From the NCBI RefSeq assembly GCF_900107815.1, contig NZ_FNRK01000006.1:1-64000 (forward strand): a stretch of DNA of 64,000 nucleotides, written 5' to 3'. Both the position numbers and the translations under genes were made by a program. Source of the stretch: Eubacterium aggregans (lineage in GTDB: Bacteria; Bacillota; Clostridia; Eubacteriales; Eubacteriaceae). Below are positions 51,970-62,131 of the stretch, piece after piece (position 1 is the stretch's first letter; every line of letters starts with the position of its first letter). Below the pieces are notes generated by a model, which searched no databases, had not been told where the DNA came from, and saw only the letters and a list, made by a program, of their open reading frames with translations.

Positions 51970-54612
51970 CTACTCCTTCAGCCGCTTATTCAAGCGGTGA
52001 AGCGCCATCATGGCCTCCATGGGAGTCATTTCGTTAATATCCAATTCTCGGATATCCGATAGAACCTCTAGCTCTTCCGGAGACACTTCGGGCTCTGTGG
52101 CCACGGCCATATTAAAGATATTCACCTGGTCATCGGCGAAGGGTGGAGCCTCTGCTGCTGCCATATCACTAATATAAGTATCCTCCCCTGCCTCCAGATG
52201 TTTGAGAATCGCCTGGGCCCGATGGGTCACCTTCCGGGGGAAACCTGCCAGCTTAGCCACCTCAATTCCATAGCTTTGGTCCGCACTCCCCGGCTTAATC
52301 TTACGCAGGAAAACGACCCCCTGGGCTGTCTCCTTCACCCCAATGCTATAGTTGACAATCCCAGGCTTTAGGGATTCCAGTTCTGTCAGCTCATGGTAAT
52401 GGGTGGCAAAAAGGGTTTTAGCCCCAATGGTCTCGGCATCCCAGAGATACTCTACCACAGCCCAGGCGATGGAAATCCCATCGAAGGTACTGGTTCCCCG
52501 GCCGATTTCATCCAAAATCACCAGGCTCTTAGCCGTGGCATTCTTTAAAATATTGGAGACCTCCGTCATTTCAACCATAAAGGTACTCTGGCCTGTGGCC
52601 AGATCGTCCGAGGCCCCAACCCGTGTAAAGATACGATCCGTAATACCCATGGTAGCGGCATCCGCCGGGACGAAGGACCCGATCTGGGCCATGAGGGTAA
52701 TGATGGCAACCTGTCGGATATAGGTGGACTTCCCAGCCATATTCGGGCCGGTAATCAGCATGACCCGCATATCCTCCCCATCTAGAAGGCAATCATTGGT
52801 AATGTAGGCGTCGGAGCCAATGAGGGCTTCCACCACGGGGTGTCTTCCCGCGATGATCTCCATAGGGCCCTCCTCTTTAAGAATCGGGCACACATAGTGG
52901 TTTTGAAGGGCGACCACCGCCAGAGCGTACAGGGTATCACAGAAGGCAATATCCCTGGCCCGGCCCTGGATTCTGGCAATCTGAGAAAGTAGCTTGTCCC
53001 GAATCTCGGTAAATACCTGATACTCTAACTGGGCCAGCTTTTCCTCTGCCCCCAGGATTCGGGTTTCCATCTCCTTAAGCTCCGGTGTAAAATACCGCTC
53101 GGCATTGGCCAGGGTCTGCTTACGGATATAGGTTTCCGGTACCTGGTCCAGATTGGTTTTGGTGACTTCAATAAAGTAACCAAAAATCCGATTGTACTTC
53201 ACCTTGAGGGATTTTATCCCCGTGGCTTCCCGTTCCTTAATCTCTAAATCCCGGATCCAATCCTTGCCCTTATCTCCTGCCTCCCGATAACTGTCAATTT
53301 CTGGATGATACCCCGTCTTAATGACATTACCATCCTTGATAACCAAGGGGGCATCGGGATTGATGGCCGCATCGATGAGGGTGTGGATATCCTCAAGGAG
53401 ATCCCCCTGGGTAAATAACCCCTTCCACTGGGGTGCATCTATGGTGGCAAAGCATTCCCCCAGCTGTCCCAGAGCTTCGATGGACTGCCCCAGGGACAGC
53501 ATATCCTTCGGGCTAACGCTGCCAAAGGCAATCTTTCCACAAATCCGCTCTAAATCGTAGACCTTGCTAAGGATTTTCTTGATTTCTGGCAGGGCACCGG
53601 GGTTTTGGATAAACTCCGCAATGCGCTGCTGCCGGTCCTGGATGGCTGGAAGGGAAAGTAGGGGCGCTTCCAACCAACGCCTTAAGAGACGCCCTCCCAT
53701 GGCGGTAACGGTTTGGTCCAATACCCAGAGCAGGCTCCCCCGCTTTTCCCCAGAACGCAGGGTTTCAGTAAGCTCTAAATTCCTCCGGGTGGCGGTGTCC
53801 AGCACCATAAATTCATCGGGTTTATAGCAATTGAGATGGTTAATATGCCCCAGGACCTGCTTCTGGGTTTCCTCCACATAGCCCAGTAAGGCCCCCGTAG
53901 CCCGGAGGGCACTGTGATGATCCTCTAGGCCCAGGGATAGTAATGAATACACTTTAAATTGATCCAGAAGCCTCTTCGTAGCATTCTTTTCATTAAAGGC
54001 CGCCGCTGGATACAGGCTGACCATGGCGCCACTGCGGGCCTCTAGGGTTTTGACCACACCCTCGGCCTTATATAAGGCTGGATTCATGAGGATTTCCGCC
54101 GGACCGACCTTTGCAATTTCATCCATCCCCCGGGGGATAAGGTCCCGACCCGATAGCTCGGTGACGAAGCATTCCCCTGTGGAAATATCCAGATAGGATA
54201 AGCCCAGGCTCCCGCCGTCCAGGCAAAGGGCCATGAGGAAGTTGTTTTGCTTGGCCGCCAGATGGGCAGTATCGGAGATAGTCCCTGGAGAAACTACCCG
54301 GATGATGTCACGGTGGACGATGCCCTTGGCGGTGGCAGGGTCCTCCATTTGCTCGCAAATAGCCACTTTATGGCCCTTTTCCACCAATCGGGCGATGTAA
54401 TTTTCGGCGGCGTGATAGGGCACCCCACACATGGGAGCCCGTTCTTCCAGGCCGCAGTCCCGGCCTGTCAGAGCGATTTCCAGCTCCCGGGAAGCGGTGA
54501 GGGCATCGTCGAAGAACATTTCGTAGAAATCCCCCAGACGGAACATCAAAATGGCGTCTGGCACCTTTTCATGGGTGCTTAGGTATTGCTGCATCATTGG
54601 GGTCAAGCCCAT
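51970..54612 (-). CDS. mutS: DNA mismatch repair protein MutS
   Basis: An 880-residue mismatch-recognition ATPase. The N-terminal GDFYEMF holds the Phe-x-Glu mismatch wedge motif; the ABC ATPase has Walker A GPNMAGKSTYIRQ and LVILDEIGRGTSTFDG as Walker B. This is MutS1, as it has the full recognition domain and is followed by mutL. It starts 6 nt after the miaB stop. Confidence 0.97.
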   Translation of the reverse strand: MGLTPMMQQYLSTHEKVPDAILMFRLGDFYEMFFDDALTASRELEIALTGRDCGLEERAPMCGVPYHAAENYIARLVEKGHKVAICEQMEDPATAKGIVHRDIIRVVSPGTISDTAHLAAKQNNFLMALCLDGGSLGLSYLDISTGECFVTELSGRDLIPRGMDEIAKVGPAEILMNPALYKAEGVVKTLEARSGAMVSLYPAAAFNEKNATKRLLDQFKVYSLLSLGLEDHHSALRATGALLGYVEETQKQVLGHINHLNCYKPDEFMVLDTATRRNLELTETLRSGEKRGSLLWVLDQTVTAMGGRLLRRWLEAPLLSLPAIQDRQQRIAEFIQNPGALPEIKKILSKVYDLERICGKIAFGSVSPKDMLSLGQSIEALGQLGECFATIDAPQWKGLFTQGDLLEDIHTLIDAAINPDAPLVIKDGNVIKTGYHPEIDSYREAGDKGKDWIRDLEIKEREATGIKSLKVKYNRIFGYFIEVTKTNLDQVPETYIRKQTLANAERYFTPELKEMETRILGAEEKLAQLEYQVFTEIRDKLLSQIARIQGRARDIAFCDTLYALAVVALQNHYVCPILKEEGPMEIIAGRHPVVEALIGSDAYITNDCLLDGEDMRVMLITGPNMAGKSTYIRQVAIITLMAQIGSFVPADAATMGITDRIFTRVGASDDLATGQSTFMVEMTEVSNILKNATAKSLVILDEIGRGTSTFDGISIAWAVVEYLWDAETIGAKTLFATHYHELTELESLKPGIVNYSIGVKETAQGVVFLRKIKPGSADQSYGIEVAKLAGFPRKVTHRAQAILKHLEAGEDTYISDMAAAEAPPFADDQVNIFNMAVATEPEVSPEELEVLSDIRELDINEMTPMEAMMALHRLNKRLKE

Positions 54613-54618
54613 GGTGGA

Positions 54619-55971
54619 TTACTCCTTTCGTGAATTAATGGGGGAACGGGAGGCGATGGCCCCGTCTAAACTAAATGTTTTTGCGTTAGTGATTTTCACT
54701 GTGACAATTTTACCGATACAATCGGCGGGGCCGTCGAAGTTAACGAGTTTGCCGCTAACGGTGCGGCCGGTGAGGCGGTTTTCATTGTTTTTGCTGTGGC
54801 CTTCCACCAGGACCGTCACCTCAGTATCCTGAAAGGCACTATTTTGATCGGCGCTGATGGTATGAAGGGTATCCAGCAGGCGGTTTAAGCGATCATGCTT
54901 GATGTCCTCTGGAACCTGGTCCGCCATGGTGGCTGCAGGTGTTCCCTGGCGAATAGAGTACAGAAAGGAAAAGGCTGAGTCGAAGGCACAGGCTTTTACC
55001 ACTTCCAGGGTGTCCATAAAATCTTCCTCGGTCTCCCCGGGGAACCCGACGATAATATCCGTAGTGATGGCCACTCCGGGGATTCGCGCCCGAACTTTTG
55101 CCACCAGCTCGATAATGGCTTCCTTGGTATACCGACGATTCATAGCCTTTAGAATTCGGGTGCTCCCTGATTGGATGGCCAGATGGATGGCTGGACAGAC
55201 GTGCGTACAACGGGCAATGGCTTCGATGACGTCATCCCCAAGATCTTTTGGGTGACTGGTCATAAAGCGAATGCGCTCTAACCCTGGGATGGCATCCAGA
55301 TCGTAGAGCAGCTCTGAAAAGCAGGTGCCATCCTTCAAGTCGTTGCCATAGGAATTGACATTCTGTCCCAAAAGGGTGATTTCCAGGCAGCCATCAGCCA
55401 CTAAGCCCCGCACTTCCTCTAAAATACCGGCCTTTGGCCGACTGACTTCCCGCCCCCTTGTATAGGGCACGATGCAGTAGGTGCAAAAATTATTGCATCC
55501 ATTCATAATGGTGACGTAGCTTTTGAAAGGATACTTTCGATCCACCGGGAGCCCTTCCGCCAGGGTATTGGAATCCTCCCAGATTTCGAAGATGCGCTCA
55601 CCACCGGCAAGATGTGCCGCCAGGAGTTCTGGGAATTGATGGAGGTTATGGGTGCCAAAAACAATGTCCACCTGGCTGTATTTTTCCTTGATCTTCCGGA
55701 CGATTTCAGGCTGCTGCATCATGCAGCCACAGACCGCCACAATCTGATCAGGGTTAACGGTTGCCTTAATATGCTTAAAAACGCCCAAATTGCCAAAGAC
55801 CCGGACATCAGCGTTTTCCCGGACGCTGCAGGTGTTCATAATCACCAGTCCAGCGGCGGTTTCGTCCTGGATGGGGGTATACCCCATCCCCTTTAATAAG
55901 CCGGAAAGCTTCTCAGAGTCATTCTCATTCATTTGGCAGCCGTAAGTTTTAATGATATAGGTTTTATTCAT
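54619..55971 (-). CDS. miaB: tRNA-2-methylthio-N6-dimethylallyladenosine synthase
   Basis: A 450-residue methylthiotransferase. It has the UPF0004 domain with three cluster cysteines (KTYGCQMNENDSE, NTCSVRENAD, VCGCMMQQPE), the radical-SAM loop CNNFCTYC, and a C-terminal TRAM domain. Two [4Fe-4S] clusters are therefore expected. miaB-mutS-mutL-miaA in one run couples tRNA A37 modification with mismatch repair, as in many Clostridia. Confidence 0.95.
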   Translation of the reverse strand: MNKTYIIKTYGCQMNENDSEKLSGLLKGMGYTPIQDETAAGLVIMNTCSVRENADVRVFGNLGVFKHIKATVNPDQIVAVCGCMMQQPEIVRKIKEKYSQVDIVFGTHNLHQFPELLAAHLAGGERIFEIWEDSNTLAEGLPVDRKYPFKSYVTIMNGCNNFCTYCIVPYTRGREVSRPKAGILEEVRGLVADGCLEITLLGQNVNSYGNDLKDGTCFSELLYDLDAIPGLERIRFMTSHPKDLGDDVIEAIARCTHVCPAIHLAIQSGSTRILKAMNRRYTKEAIIELVAKVRARIPGVAITTDIIVGFPGETEEDFMDTLEVVKACAFDSAFSFLYSIRQGTPAATMADQVPEDIKHDRLNRLLDTLHTISADQNSAFQDTEVTVLVEGHSKNNENRLTGRTVSGKLVNFDGPADCIGKIVTVKITNAKTFSLDGAIASRSPINSRKE

Positions 55972-56009
55972 AGAATTCCTTTTATACTTCTTTTCTTTAT
56001 ATGGTTATT

Positions 56010-57503
56010 CTAGGGCAGAACGATTTTAAGAAAATCGAGAAGGTCTGTGGCCAAGAGACTGCTTTGGTTGAAGCGATCGGCGTATACATCCCCAGCGGCC
56101 CCGTGGTAATAGACTCCAGTCTGTGCCGCCTCCAGGGGAGATGCTCCCTGGGCCAGAAAGCCGGCAATCATACCCGCCAGCACATCTCCGCTGCCTGCTG
56201 TAGCCATCCCGGGATTTCCGGTGCTATTAAACCAAATCGCACCTTCTGGAGAGAAAATCAAGGTGTGGTAACCCTTGAGCACCAACACCAGGTTGTTCTC
56301 GGTGGCAAAGCGGCTGCCTATGGTAAGGGGGTCCTGGGTAATGGTCTGGGCATCCATCCCCGTGAGCCTGGAAAATTCCCCCAGGTGCGGGGTGAGAATG
56401 AGGGGCGCTGCATGGCTAGGTAGCGCCTGCCGGCACCGCTCCAAATGCCATATGCCATCGGCATCGATAATGACCGGGGTCTGTCCGTCCAGGATATATT
56501 TAAGGAAGGGGCCAAAATCATGGTGGCGCCCCACCCCTGGTCCAAAGAGCACGGCGTTCCAACGTCGATTTTCAAACGCCGAGGCAAAGAAGTCCGTACC
56601 ATAGGCCTGGACCATAATTTCCGGAGGCAGCTTCGTCCCTAAAATATCCGCCCCTTCCTTGGGGATAAAGGCGGTTACCAGCCCTGAACCGACACGCATA
56701 GCTGCCTGGGCGCACAGCACCCCGGCACCGTACATCCCGGTCGATCCAGCAACGCTGGCCACTTCCCCGTAGGTGTATTTATGGGTATTGTTTTTTCGGG
56801 GCTTTGGAAAGTGGATATCTTCCCCCTCGAGAAGGCATTTGTGATTACAAATCCCACCTTTGGTGATACCAATATCCACGGGGATAATCTCTCCACAGTA
56901 GTCTGGTCCATCATTTAAGAGGCAACCTGTTTTGATATATTGGATGGCGATTGTCCGATGAGCCACCACAGAAGCACCCAAAGTCCGTCCAATGTCCCCC
57001 CGGAGACCCGAAGGAATATCGATAGCCGTAATGGGAGTGCCTGACGCATTCATCCCTTGGATCAGCCGCTGGAATTTTTCACTCAAAGGCCGATCTGCTA
57101 AACCGTTGCCAAAAACGGCGTCCACCAGGACAGCCGCACCTTTAAAAAGTGCCGCTGCCGCTGCTTCGGTGAGCGTATCGAAAAACAATGGCGTAATCTC
57201 CGCCTCTAAGAGCCGGCTGTAGTTTACCTGGCTGTCCGGGGTTATAGATTGTGGCTGTCCGGTACAAAGCACCTCTACCGGACGCCCTTCTGCGGCCAGA
57301 ATTCTGGCGATGGCCAAGCCGTCACCTCCATTGTTCCCGGAGCCACAGACTACTACCACTTTGTCCAAAATCGTCAGTCCCAGAGCGACGATTTCCGCAC
57401 AGGCCACCGCCGCCTTTTCCATGAGCTTAAGGCTGGGGGTACCTGCAGCAATGGTCTCCTGATCCATCTGAGCCATTTCCCGGGGGGTTACGATTTCTTT
57501 CAT
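56010..57503 (-). CDS. nnr: Bifunctional NAD(P)H-hydrate epimerase/dehydratase
   Basis: A 497-residue repair enzyme for hydrated NAD(P)H. The N-terminal YjeF_N (epimerase) domain has VVVCGSGNNGGDGLAIARIL; the C-terminal ribokinase-like dehydratase domain has LTPHLGEFSRL and GNPGMATAGSGDVLAG. ATG 57503 is chosen because GGAGGAGG stands 6 nt before it. It ends 38 nt before miaB, so it may head the mut/mia run. Confidence 0.94.
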   Translation of the reverse strand: MKEIVTPREMAQMDQETIAAGTPSLKLMEKAAVACAEIVALGLTILDKVVVVCGSGNNGGDGLAIARILAAEGRPVEVLCTGQPQSITPDSQVNYSRLLEAEITPLFFDTLTEAAAAALFKGAAVLVDAVFGNGLADRPLSEKFQRLIQGMNASGTPITAIDIPSGLRGDIGRTLGASVVAHRTIAIQYIKTGCLLNDGPDYCGEIIPVDIGITKGGICNHKCLLEGEDIHFPKPRKNNTHKYTYGEVASVAGSTGMYGAGVLCAQAAMRVGSGLVTAFIPKEGADILGTKLPPEIMVQAYGTDFFASAFENRRWNAVLFGPGVGRHHDFGPFLKYILDGQTPVIIDADGIWHLERCRQALPSHAAPLILTPHLGEFSRLTGMDAQTITQDPLTIGSRFATENNLVLVLKGYHTLIFSPEGAIWFNSTGNPGMATAGSGDVLAGMIAGFLAQGASPLEAAQTGVYYHGAAGDVYADRFNQSSLLATDLLDFLKIVLP

Positions 57504-57580
57504 GCTGTTCCTCCTCCGCAATCAATAGAATTCATTCCTCTTTGTCGTGCCTTGTAGCTACGTCGCGTAGAAATAGAAGA

Positions 57581-57605
57581 GGCTGCCGCAGGATAGCAGG
57601 CAGCC
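57581..57605 (-). terminator. Possible terminator after the YebC/small membrane protein pair
   Basis: GGCTGCC (57581-57587) pairs with GGCAGCC (57599-57605) around an 11-nt loop. On the - strand the following tract is TCTTCTATTTCT, only moderately T-rich, so termination may be partial. Confidence 0.45.
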
Positions 57606-57657
57606 CTAGACTATAAAACAAATCATCCCTCTCAATTCAAAGGGTTATTCTGTGCAC

Positions 57658-57918
57658 CTATTGCACCGTCGTCGTTGGTGTGGTCGTGGTGGGTTGGGTT
57701 GCTCCCCCATCCTCCTGGTCCACAAAAGGTGTCTTCCCAATGGTTGATTCATAGATTGCCTGAACGCCAGTGGGATTGATGCTGAGCTTGTCTGCATTGT
57801 TATACACATCCTCAATGACGAAGGATGAGGTTAAAAAGATGAGTACAAAAGCCACAATAAAGTAGACCACATAATCCCTGGTCTTGTACTCCCGGTCTCG
57901 TTTTTCCCGTTTTGCCAT
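57658..57918 (-). CDS. Small single-span membrane protein, unknown function
   Basis: An 86-residue protein with a basic N-terminus (MAKREKRDREYKTRDY), one helix (VVYFIVAFVLIFLTSSFVI) and an extracytoplasmic part ending in a Thr/Pro-rich tail (TQPTTTTPTTTVQ). The positive-inside rule puts the C-terminus outside. The start ATG 57918 has TAGGAGG about 7 nt upstream. It follows yebC by 10 nt. No homologous family is recognised; the topology recalls small divisome or cell-wall accessory proteins, but that is only a resemblance. Confidence 0.75.
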   Translation of the reverse strand: MAKREKRDREYKTRDYVVYFIVAFVLIFLTSSFVIEDVYNNADKLSINPTGVQAIYESTIGKTPFVDQEDGGATQPTTTTPTTTVQ

Positions 57919-57928
57919 GGTGAGCCTC

Positions 57929-58660
57929 CTATTCGTCTCCCTCGTTCCAGTTGTGCCAGACTTCCTGAACGTCATCGTTATCGTCAAACATATCCAGCAT
58001 TTTTTCCATTTTCTTCACATCTTCTGGACTCAAGGCTGTTTCTGTTGATGGAATCATGGCAACTTCTCCGGTAAGAACCTCAATGTCGTTTTCACCCATG
58101 GCATCCATCACCGCTGCAAAATCCTCGGGTGCAGTAATAATGGTGTACCCATCTTCCGCAACCTCCATATCCTCTGCGCCAGCATCCAGCGCCAGCATCA
58201 TCAGTTCATCTTCATCAATGGCATCACTTTTTTCAACCATAATCCGGCCGGATTTCGTAAATAAAAATCCCACGCAACCGTTGGTTCCTAAATTTCCGCC
58301 ATTTTTATCAAAAGCGTGACGGACATCCGCTGCCGTACGGTTCTTATTATCCGTCAGAGCACTGACAATGACGGCCACACCACCGGGACCGTAACCTTCA
58401 TAGGTGATTTCTTCAAAAATAGCATCTCCTAATTCTCCAGTCCCTTTCTTTACCGCTCGGTCTACATTATCATTGGGCATATTGGCGGCCTTTGCCTTGG
58501 CAATGGCGTCCCGCAGTTTTGCATTCATTTCAGGATCGCCGCCACCTTCACGGGCGGCCACTGCGATGAGCTTTGCCATCTTTGTAAAAATCTTACCTTT
58601 GACAGCGTCCTGTTTCCCTTTCCTATTTTTAATATTTGACCACTTTGAATGTCCTGACAT
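57929..58660 (-). CDS. yebC: YebC/TACO1-family protein
   Basis: A 243-residue protein of the YebC/PmpR family. [32 protein letters not shown] is the family N-terminus, then [22 protein letters not shown]. Members were first called transcription regulators; more recent work on family members links them to translation of polyproline or difficult stretches. GGAGG precedes ATG 58660. It has its own promoter and is cotranscribed with the small membrane protein. Confidence 0.94.
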   Translation of the reverse strand: MSGHSKWSNIKNRKGKQDAVKGKIFTKMAKLIAVAAREGGGDPEMNAKLRDAIAKAKAANMPNDNVDRAVKKGTGELGDAIFEEITYEGYGPGGVAVIVSALTDNKNRTAADVRHAFDKNGGNLGTNGCVGFLFTKSGRIMVEKSDAIDEDELMMLALDAGAEDMEVAEDGYTIITAPEDFAAVMDAMGENDIEVLTGEVAMIPSTETALSPEDVKKMEKMLDMFDDNDDVQEVWHNWNEGDE

Positions 58661-58709
58661 ATAATTCCTCCATTTAATAGGTTTTAATTAGTTTGATTAC
58701 TGAATAAAT

Positions 58710-58738
58710 ATTTTATCACAATCTTCTTTGGCCTTCAA
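58710..58738 (-). promoter_or_regulatory. yebC promoter
   Basis: On the - strand TTGAAG (58733-58738) and TAAAAT (58710-58715) are 17 bp apart. Confidence 0.6.
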
Positions 58739-58807
58739 TGGATGGAAAAAGATTTCCCCTTTTTATTGATTATTTTTTTAAGACATCCCTTCTTTAGACA
58801 TGAAGAT

Positions 58808-58836
58808 TTGCCAATAAATCAAAAAACAGGTATAAT
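58808..58836 (+). promoter_or_regulatory. Promoter of the class A PBP gene
   Basis: TTGCCA (58808-58813) and TATAAT (58831-58836) are 17 bp apart, about 36 bp before the start codon. Confidence 0.7.
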
Positions 58837-58872
58837 TCCTTTTGAGAATAAATAAAAAAACCGGAGGATCAA

Positions 58873-61845
58873 ATGCCCCCTCAAAAAAAAGAACCATCAC
58901 ATAAACTAAGTAGTGAAAAAACACCCCTCAATCATCGGGACCGCAGACGACGCATTGCTCAGCGAAAAAGAAGCGAACAGCTCAAGAAACAGTACGCTGG
59001 CAGCAAGGGTCCATCTAACCTAGAGAGTCCCGTTATTCCCAATCTCGACCATCTGGAAAATTTATTGGAAGACACCCCCTCATCCGTGCCACCCCAAGAG
59101 GAATCTGACACCCCCTCCGTCGATGCGCCAATACCAGAGGCTCCACCGACAAAGTCGGACATCCCCACAGAACATCCAGTCCCGGATACTTTCTCTCTCC
59201 GATTAAAGAAAGCACTCTCATGGAAAAACAAAACGACAAAGGGAAAAGTTTTATATGTTATTATAGCACTTGTTGCCATACTTTTCCTGGTGGGTGGCGT
59301 GGTCTTTGCTTATGAATTCATCAATACTCCCGCACTAGATACTGAGAATTTCAATTTTGTTCAAAATTCCCAGATTCTTGATAAGAATGGTACATTTTAC
59401 CAGGATTTCGAGGCCTCTGAAAACCGAGAGGTCGTTTCCATAGACCAGGTTCCGGATTATGTTCAAAATGCCTTTATCGCCATCGAAGATGAACGGTTTT
59501 ACTCCCATGGTGGTGTCGATATTCAAGGCTTGACACGGGCTGTTTTTGGCGTTGTGTTTTCCGGAAGTCTGGATGGTCCTGGGGGATCCACCATTACCCA
59601 GCAGCTTATCAAATTGACCCATTTAACCTCAGACAAAACCATCTCACGAAAGCTCCAGGAAATGATTTTAGCCAGCCGCTTAGAAGGTATCTACTCTAAA
59701 AAGCAAATTTTAGAAGCCTATCTCAATAAGATTAACCTTTCCCAGGCTTGGGGGGTCCAGGCTGCTGCCAAAACCTATTTCAATACAGATGTCAGTCACC
59801 TGACCGTAGCCCAGGCCGCCATGTTAGCGGCCATGCCCAAATCGCCCTCCTATTACGATCCTTACGTTTACGTAAAGGATGAGAACGGTAATTCGATCAT
59901 CTCAGTGGGTGCAGACGGTAAATACGCCTTGAATGCAGAAAACCAAAAGCGGGCCATCGTTATTTTAGATAAAATGCTGGAGCTGGGTTATATTGATCAA
60001 AGCCAGCGCGATACAGCCAAAGCAGAGTTGGAAGCTAACAATGTGGGGCTAACCTATGTGGAACGGGAGATTGAATACTCCTATTTTACGGATTCCTTAT
60101 ATGAAGAAATCGTATCGGATCTAATGTCCCAAAAGAATATGACTGAAGAGGAAGCCTCCCAATACCTCTTAAACGGGGGATTGACCATTAATGCCACCGT
60201 CGATCCAACGGTCCAGACCACCATGGAAGAAGCGGCCAAGGATGATTCCCTCTTTCCTTCCCAGTCTTCTGCCGCCGCCCAAGCTTCTGCTGCTAAAAGT
60301 GCGGATATCGGTGAAGAAGTCAACTATACACCTGAAGTGGGGATGACTGTCATTGATAACACCACAGGTAATGTCGCCGGGATTGTAGGTGGTCGGGAGA
60401 AGAAAACCAATCTTTCCTTAAACCGGGCGACCCAGCGCTTCCAGCCTGGTTCCTCCACCAAACCACTCACCACCTATGGCCCTGGACTGGATACTGGAAA
60501 GGTTACCCTTGGAACGGTTTATAATGATGTCCCCATTGCCTATCAAGGTTGGACCCCTCAAAACTCTGGGGGAGGCTTTGGGGGGCTGACCACCATCCGT
60601 CAGGGGCTTGTCAATTCTACCAATACCATTGCCGTTCAGACCTGTATTGCCACAGGGCTGGATACCTGCGCAGCCTACGCTGAAAAGGTAGGCCTTACCA
60701 TCGACCGGGAGAATAACCTGGATGTCAACCCAGCATCTCTGGCTCTAGGTGGCTATTCGGTGGGACAATCCTCACTGGCCATGGCCAGTGCCTATAGCAG
60801 CTTTCCCAATAGCGGGGTCCATAAATCAGCCTCCTTTTACACCACGGTGACTGACCATACCGGAAAGGTCATCCTAGAGAAAAAGACGACAGAAACCCAG
60901 GTATACAAAGCTCAAACGGCCTATCTGATCACAGACGTTCTTAAAAGTGCCGTAAATGGCGGCACAACAACTATCAATGTTTCTGGCCAACCGGTAGCCG
61001 GTAAAACCGGTACGACAGATGAAGAGCGTCACGCCTGGATTTGTGGGTATACCCCCTACTATTCCATGGCCGTTTGGTATGGCTATGATGAAAACCATGT
61101 GTCCACCAGCGCTGGAGATTTCGAGTTAAATATCAATCTCTTTGGGGGGAGCAAACCCGGACCAGCCTCTATCTTTGAAGAAGTGATGGATACCATCAAC
61201 CAAAATCTACCATCAGCTAGTTTCCCCGATAACCCCGGAGGAATCACTACAGCCAGCATCGATAATAAATCCGGCAAGTTGGCTACCAGCCTATCTACGG
61301 CCGCAGGCAGTGCCGTTAACGAAATGTTTATTGACGGAACGGTCCCTACTGCCAGTGACGACAGCCATTATCAAGTTCAGATTTGCTCAGCCAGTGGAGC
61401 TATCCCTAATGAATATTGCCCAAAGGATCAAATCCAGACCACCACAGCCCTTAAAATTCCCACAAACCTTTATCCTGCGGGGATTACAGAAGCGCGCCCG
61501 GGCTATATCGGTGGCAACGATGCCTCTCTCCTCGGTCCTTCCAGTAGCGATATTTGCACGGTGCACAATGCCACGACGGCTGCAGCAGGTAATGAAATTA
61601 CCATTAACTTAAATGGAACTGCCCTCGGGTCCGGTAGCATTCGGATGTCAGTAGGCAGCAGCCAGGGCTTAAGCATTAACGGCCCCAATAATGGCACGAC
61701 CTCAGTATCCTCCTCCAATGGCGGTGTGGTTGCAGTTTCAGGGACAACACTCACAGCAGTGGCTGCAGGGTCCAGTACTATCACTGTCAGCCAGACGGTG
61801 GGTAATCGAACCTTCTCAAAAAGCTTCAGCGTTACCGTACAATAA
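58873..61845 (+). CDS. Class A penicillin-binding protein (PBP1A-like)
   Basis: A 990-residue bifunctional peptidoglycan synthase. A polar, basic then acidic/proline-rich cytosolic region (1-125) precedes one membrane helix (126-147). The GT51 glycosyltransferase has catalytic E205 in EDERFYSHGG and GGSTITQQ (237-244). The transpeptidase has S527-x-x-K530 (SSTK), STN (582-584) and KTGT (711-714). The last 75 residues form an Ig-like BIG2-type domain (GGVVAVSGTTLTAVAAGSSTITV) that may bind the wall. GGAGGATC precedes ATG 58873. Monocistronic with strong terminator. Confidence 0.95.
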   Translation: MPPQKKEPSHKLSSEKTPLNHRDRRRRIAQRKRSEQLKKQYAGSKGPSNLESPVIPNLDHLENLLEDTPSSVPPQEESDTPSVDAPIPEAPPTKSDIPTEHPVPDTFSLRLKKALSWKNKTTKGKVLYVIIALVAILFLVGGVVFAYEFINTPALDTENFNFVQNSQILDKNGTFYQDFEASENREVVSIDQVPDYVQNAFIAIEDERFYSHGGVDIQGLTRAVFGVVFSGSLDGPGGSTITQQLIKLTHLTSDKTISRKLQEMILASRLEGIYSKKQILEAYLNKINLSQAWGVQAAAKTYFNTDVSHLTVAQAAMLAAMPKSPSYYDPYVYVKDENGNSIISVGADGKYALNAENQKRAIVILDKMLELGYIDQSQRDTAKAELEANNVGLTYVEREIEYSYFTDSLYEEIVSDLMSQKNMTEEEASQYLLNGGLTINATVDPTVQTTMEEAAKDDSLFPSQSSAAAQASAAKSADIGEEVNYTPEVGMTVIDNTTGNVAGIVGGREKKTNLSLNRATQRFQPGSSTKPLTTYGPGLDTGKVTLGTVYNDVPIAYQGWTPQNSGGGFGGLTTIRQGLVNSTNTIAVQTCIATGLDTCAAYAEKVGLTIDRENNLDVNPASLALGGYSVGQSSLAMASAYSSFPNSGVHKSASFYTTVTDHTGKVILEKKTTETQVYKAQTAYLITDVLKSAVNGGTTTINVSGQPVAGKTGTTDEERHAWICGYTPYYSMAVWYGYDENHVSTSAGDFELNINLFGGSKPGPASIFEEVMDTINQNLPSASFPDNPGGITTASIDNKSGKLATSLSTAAGSAVNEMFIDGTVPTASDDSHYQVQICSASGAIPNEYCPKDQIQTTTALKIPTNLYPAGITEARPGYIGGNDASLLGPSSSDICTVHNATTAAAGNEITINLNGTALGSGSIRMSVGSSQGLSINGPNNGTTSVSSSNGGVVAVSGTTLTAVAAGSSTITVSQTVGNRTFSKSFSVTVQ

Positions 61846-61850
61846 TTGAA

Positions 61851-61898
61851 TAAAGCCCCAGATTTCCTCAATTGGAAATCTGGGGCTTTATGTTTTTT
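61851..61898. terminator. Terminator between the PBP and PC4-like genes
   Basis: TAAAGCCCCAGATTTCC pairs perfectly with GGAAATCTGGGGCTTTA (17 bp) around a 6-nt loop, followed on the + strand by TGTTTTTT. It probably also ends the convergent - strand gene, though the T-run there is poor. Confidence 0.9.
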
Positions 61899-61902
61899 AT
61901 TC

Positions 61903-62124
61903 TTAATCTAAGGTCAAATCATTTAAGATAGCTTTTAACTCAGCCAGCTCATCGACGCTCAGGGTAACACCCTTGCGCATTTTTTCATGGTTCGCATCCC
62001 ACTCCCGGATATCGTACTTCGGATCCCGTTCATTCCAGCTTACCAAATTGAGTTCCTTCTGCCACCCACCAGGGCCTTCAGAAAGCACCCCGATTTCTTC
62101 TACCACTTCGAATTTAAATGCCAT
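61903..62124 (-). CDS. PC4/YdbC-like ssDNA-binding small protein
   Basis: A 73-residue protein matching the YdbC-type PC4-like family: MAFKFEVVEEIGVLSEGPGGWQKELNLVSWNERDPKYDIREW, then GVTLSVDELAELKAIL. Such proteins form dimers that bind single-stranded nucleic acid. Start ATG 62124 fits the family and lies 7 nt after the glutaredoxin stop, so the two are cotranscribed; a longer reading would overlap that gene. Confidence 0.88.
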   Translation of the reverse strand: MAFKFEVVEEIGVLSEGPGGWQKELNLVSWNERDPKYDIREWDANHEKMRKGVTLSVDELAELKAILNDLTLD

Positions 62125-62131
62125 TGATTTC

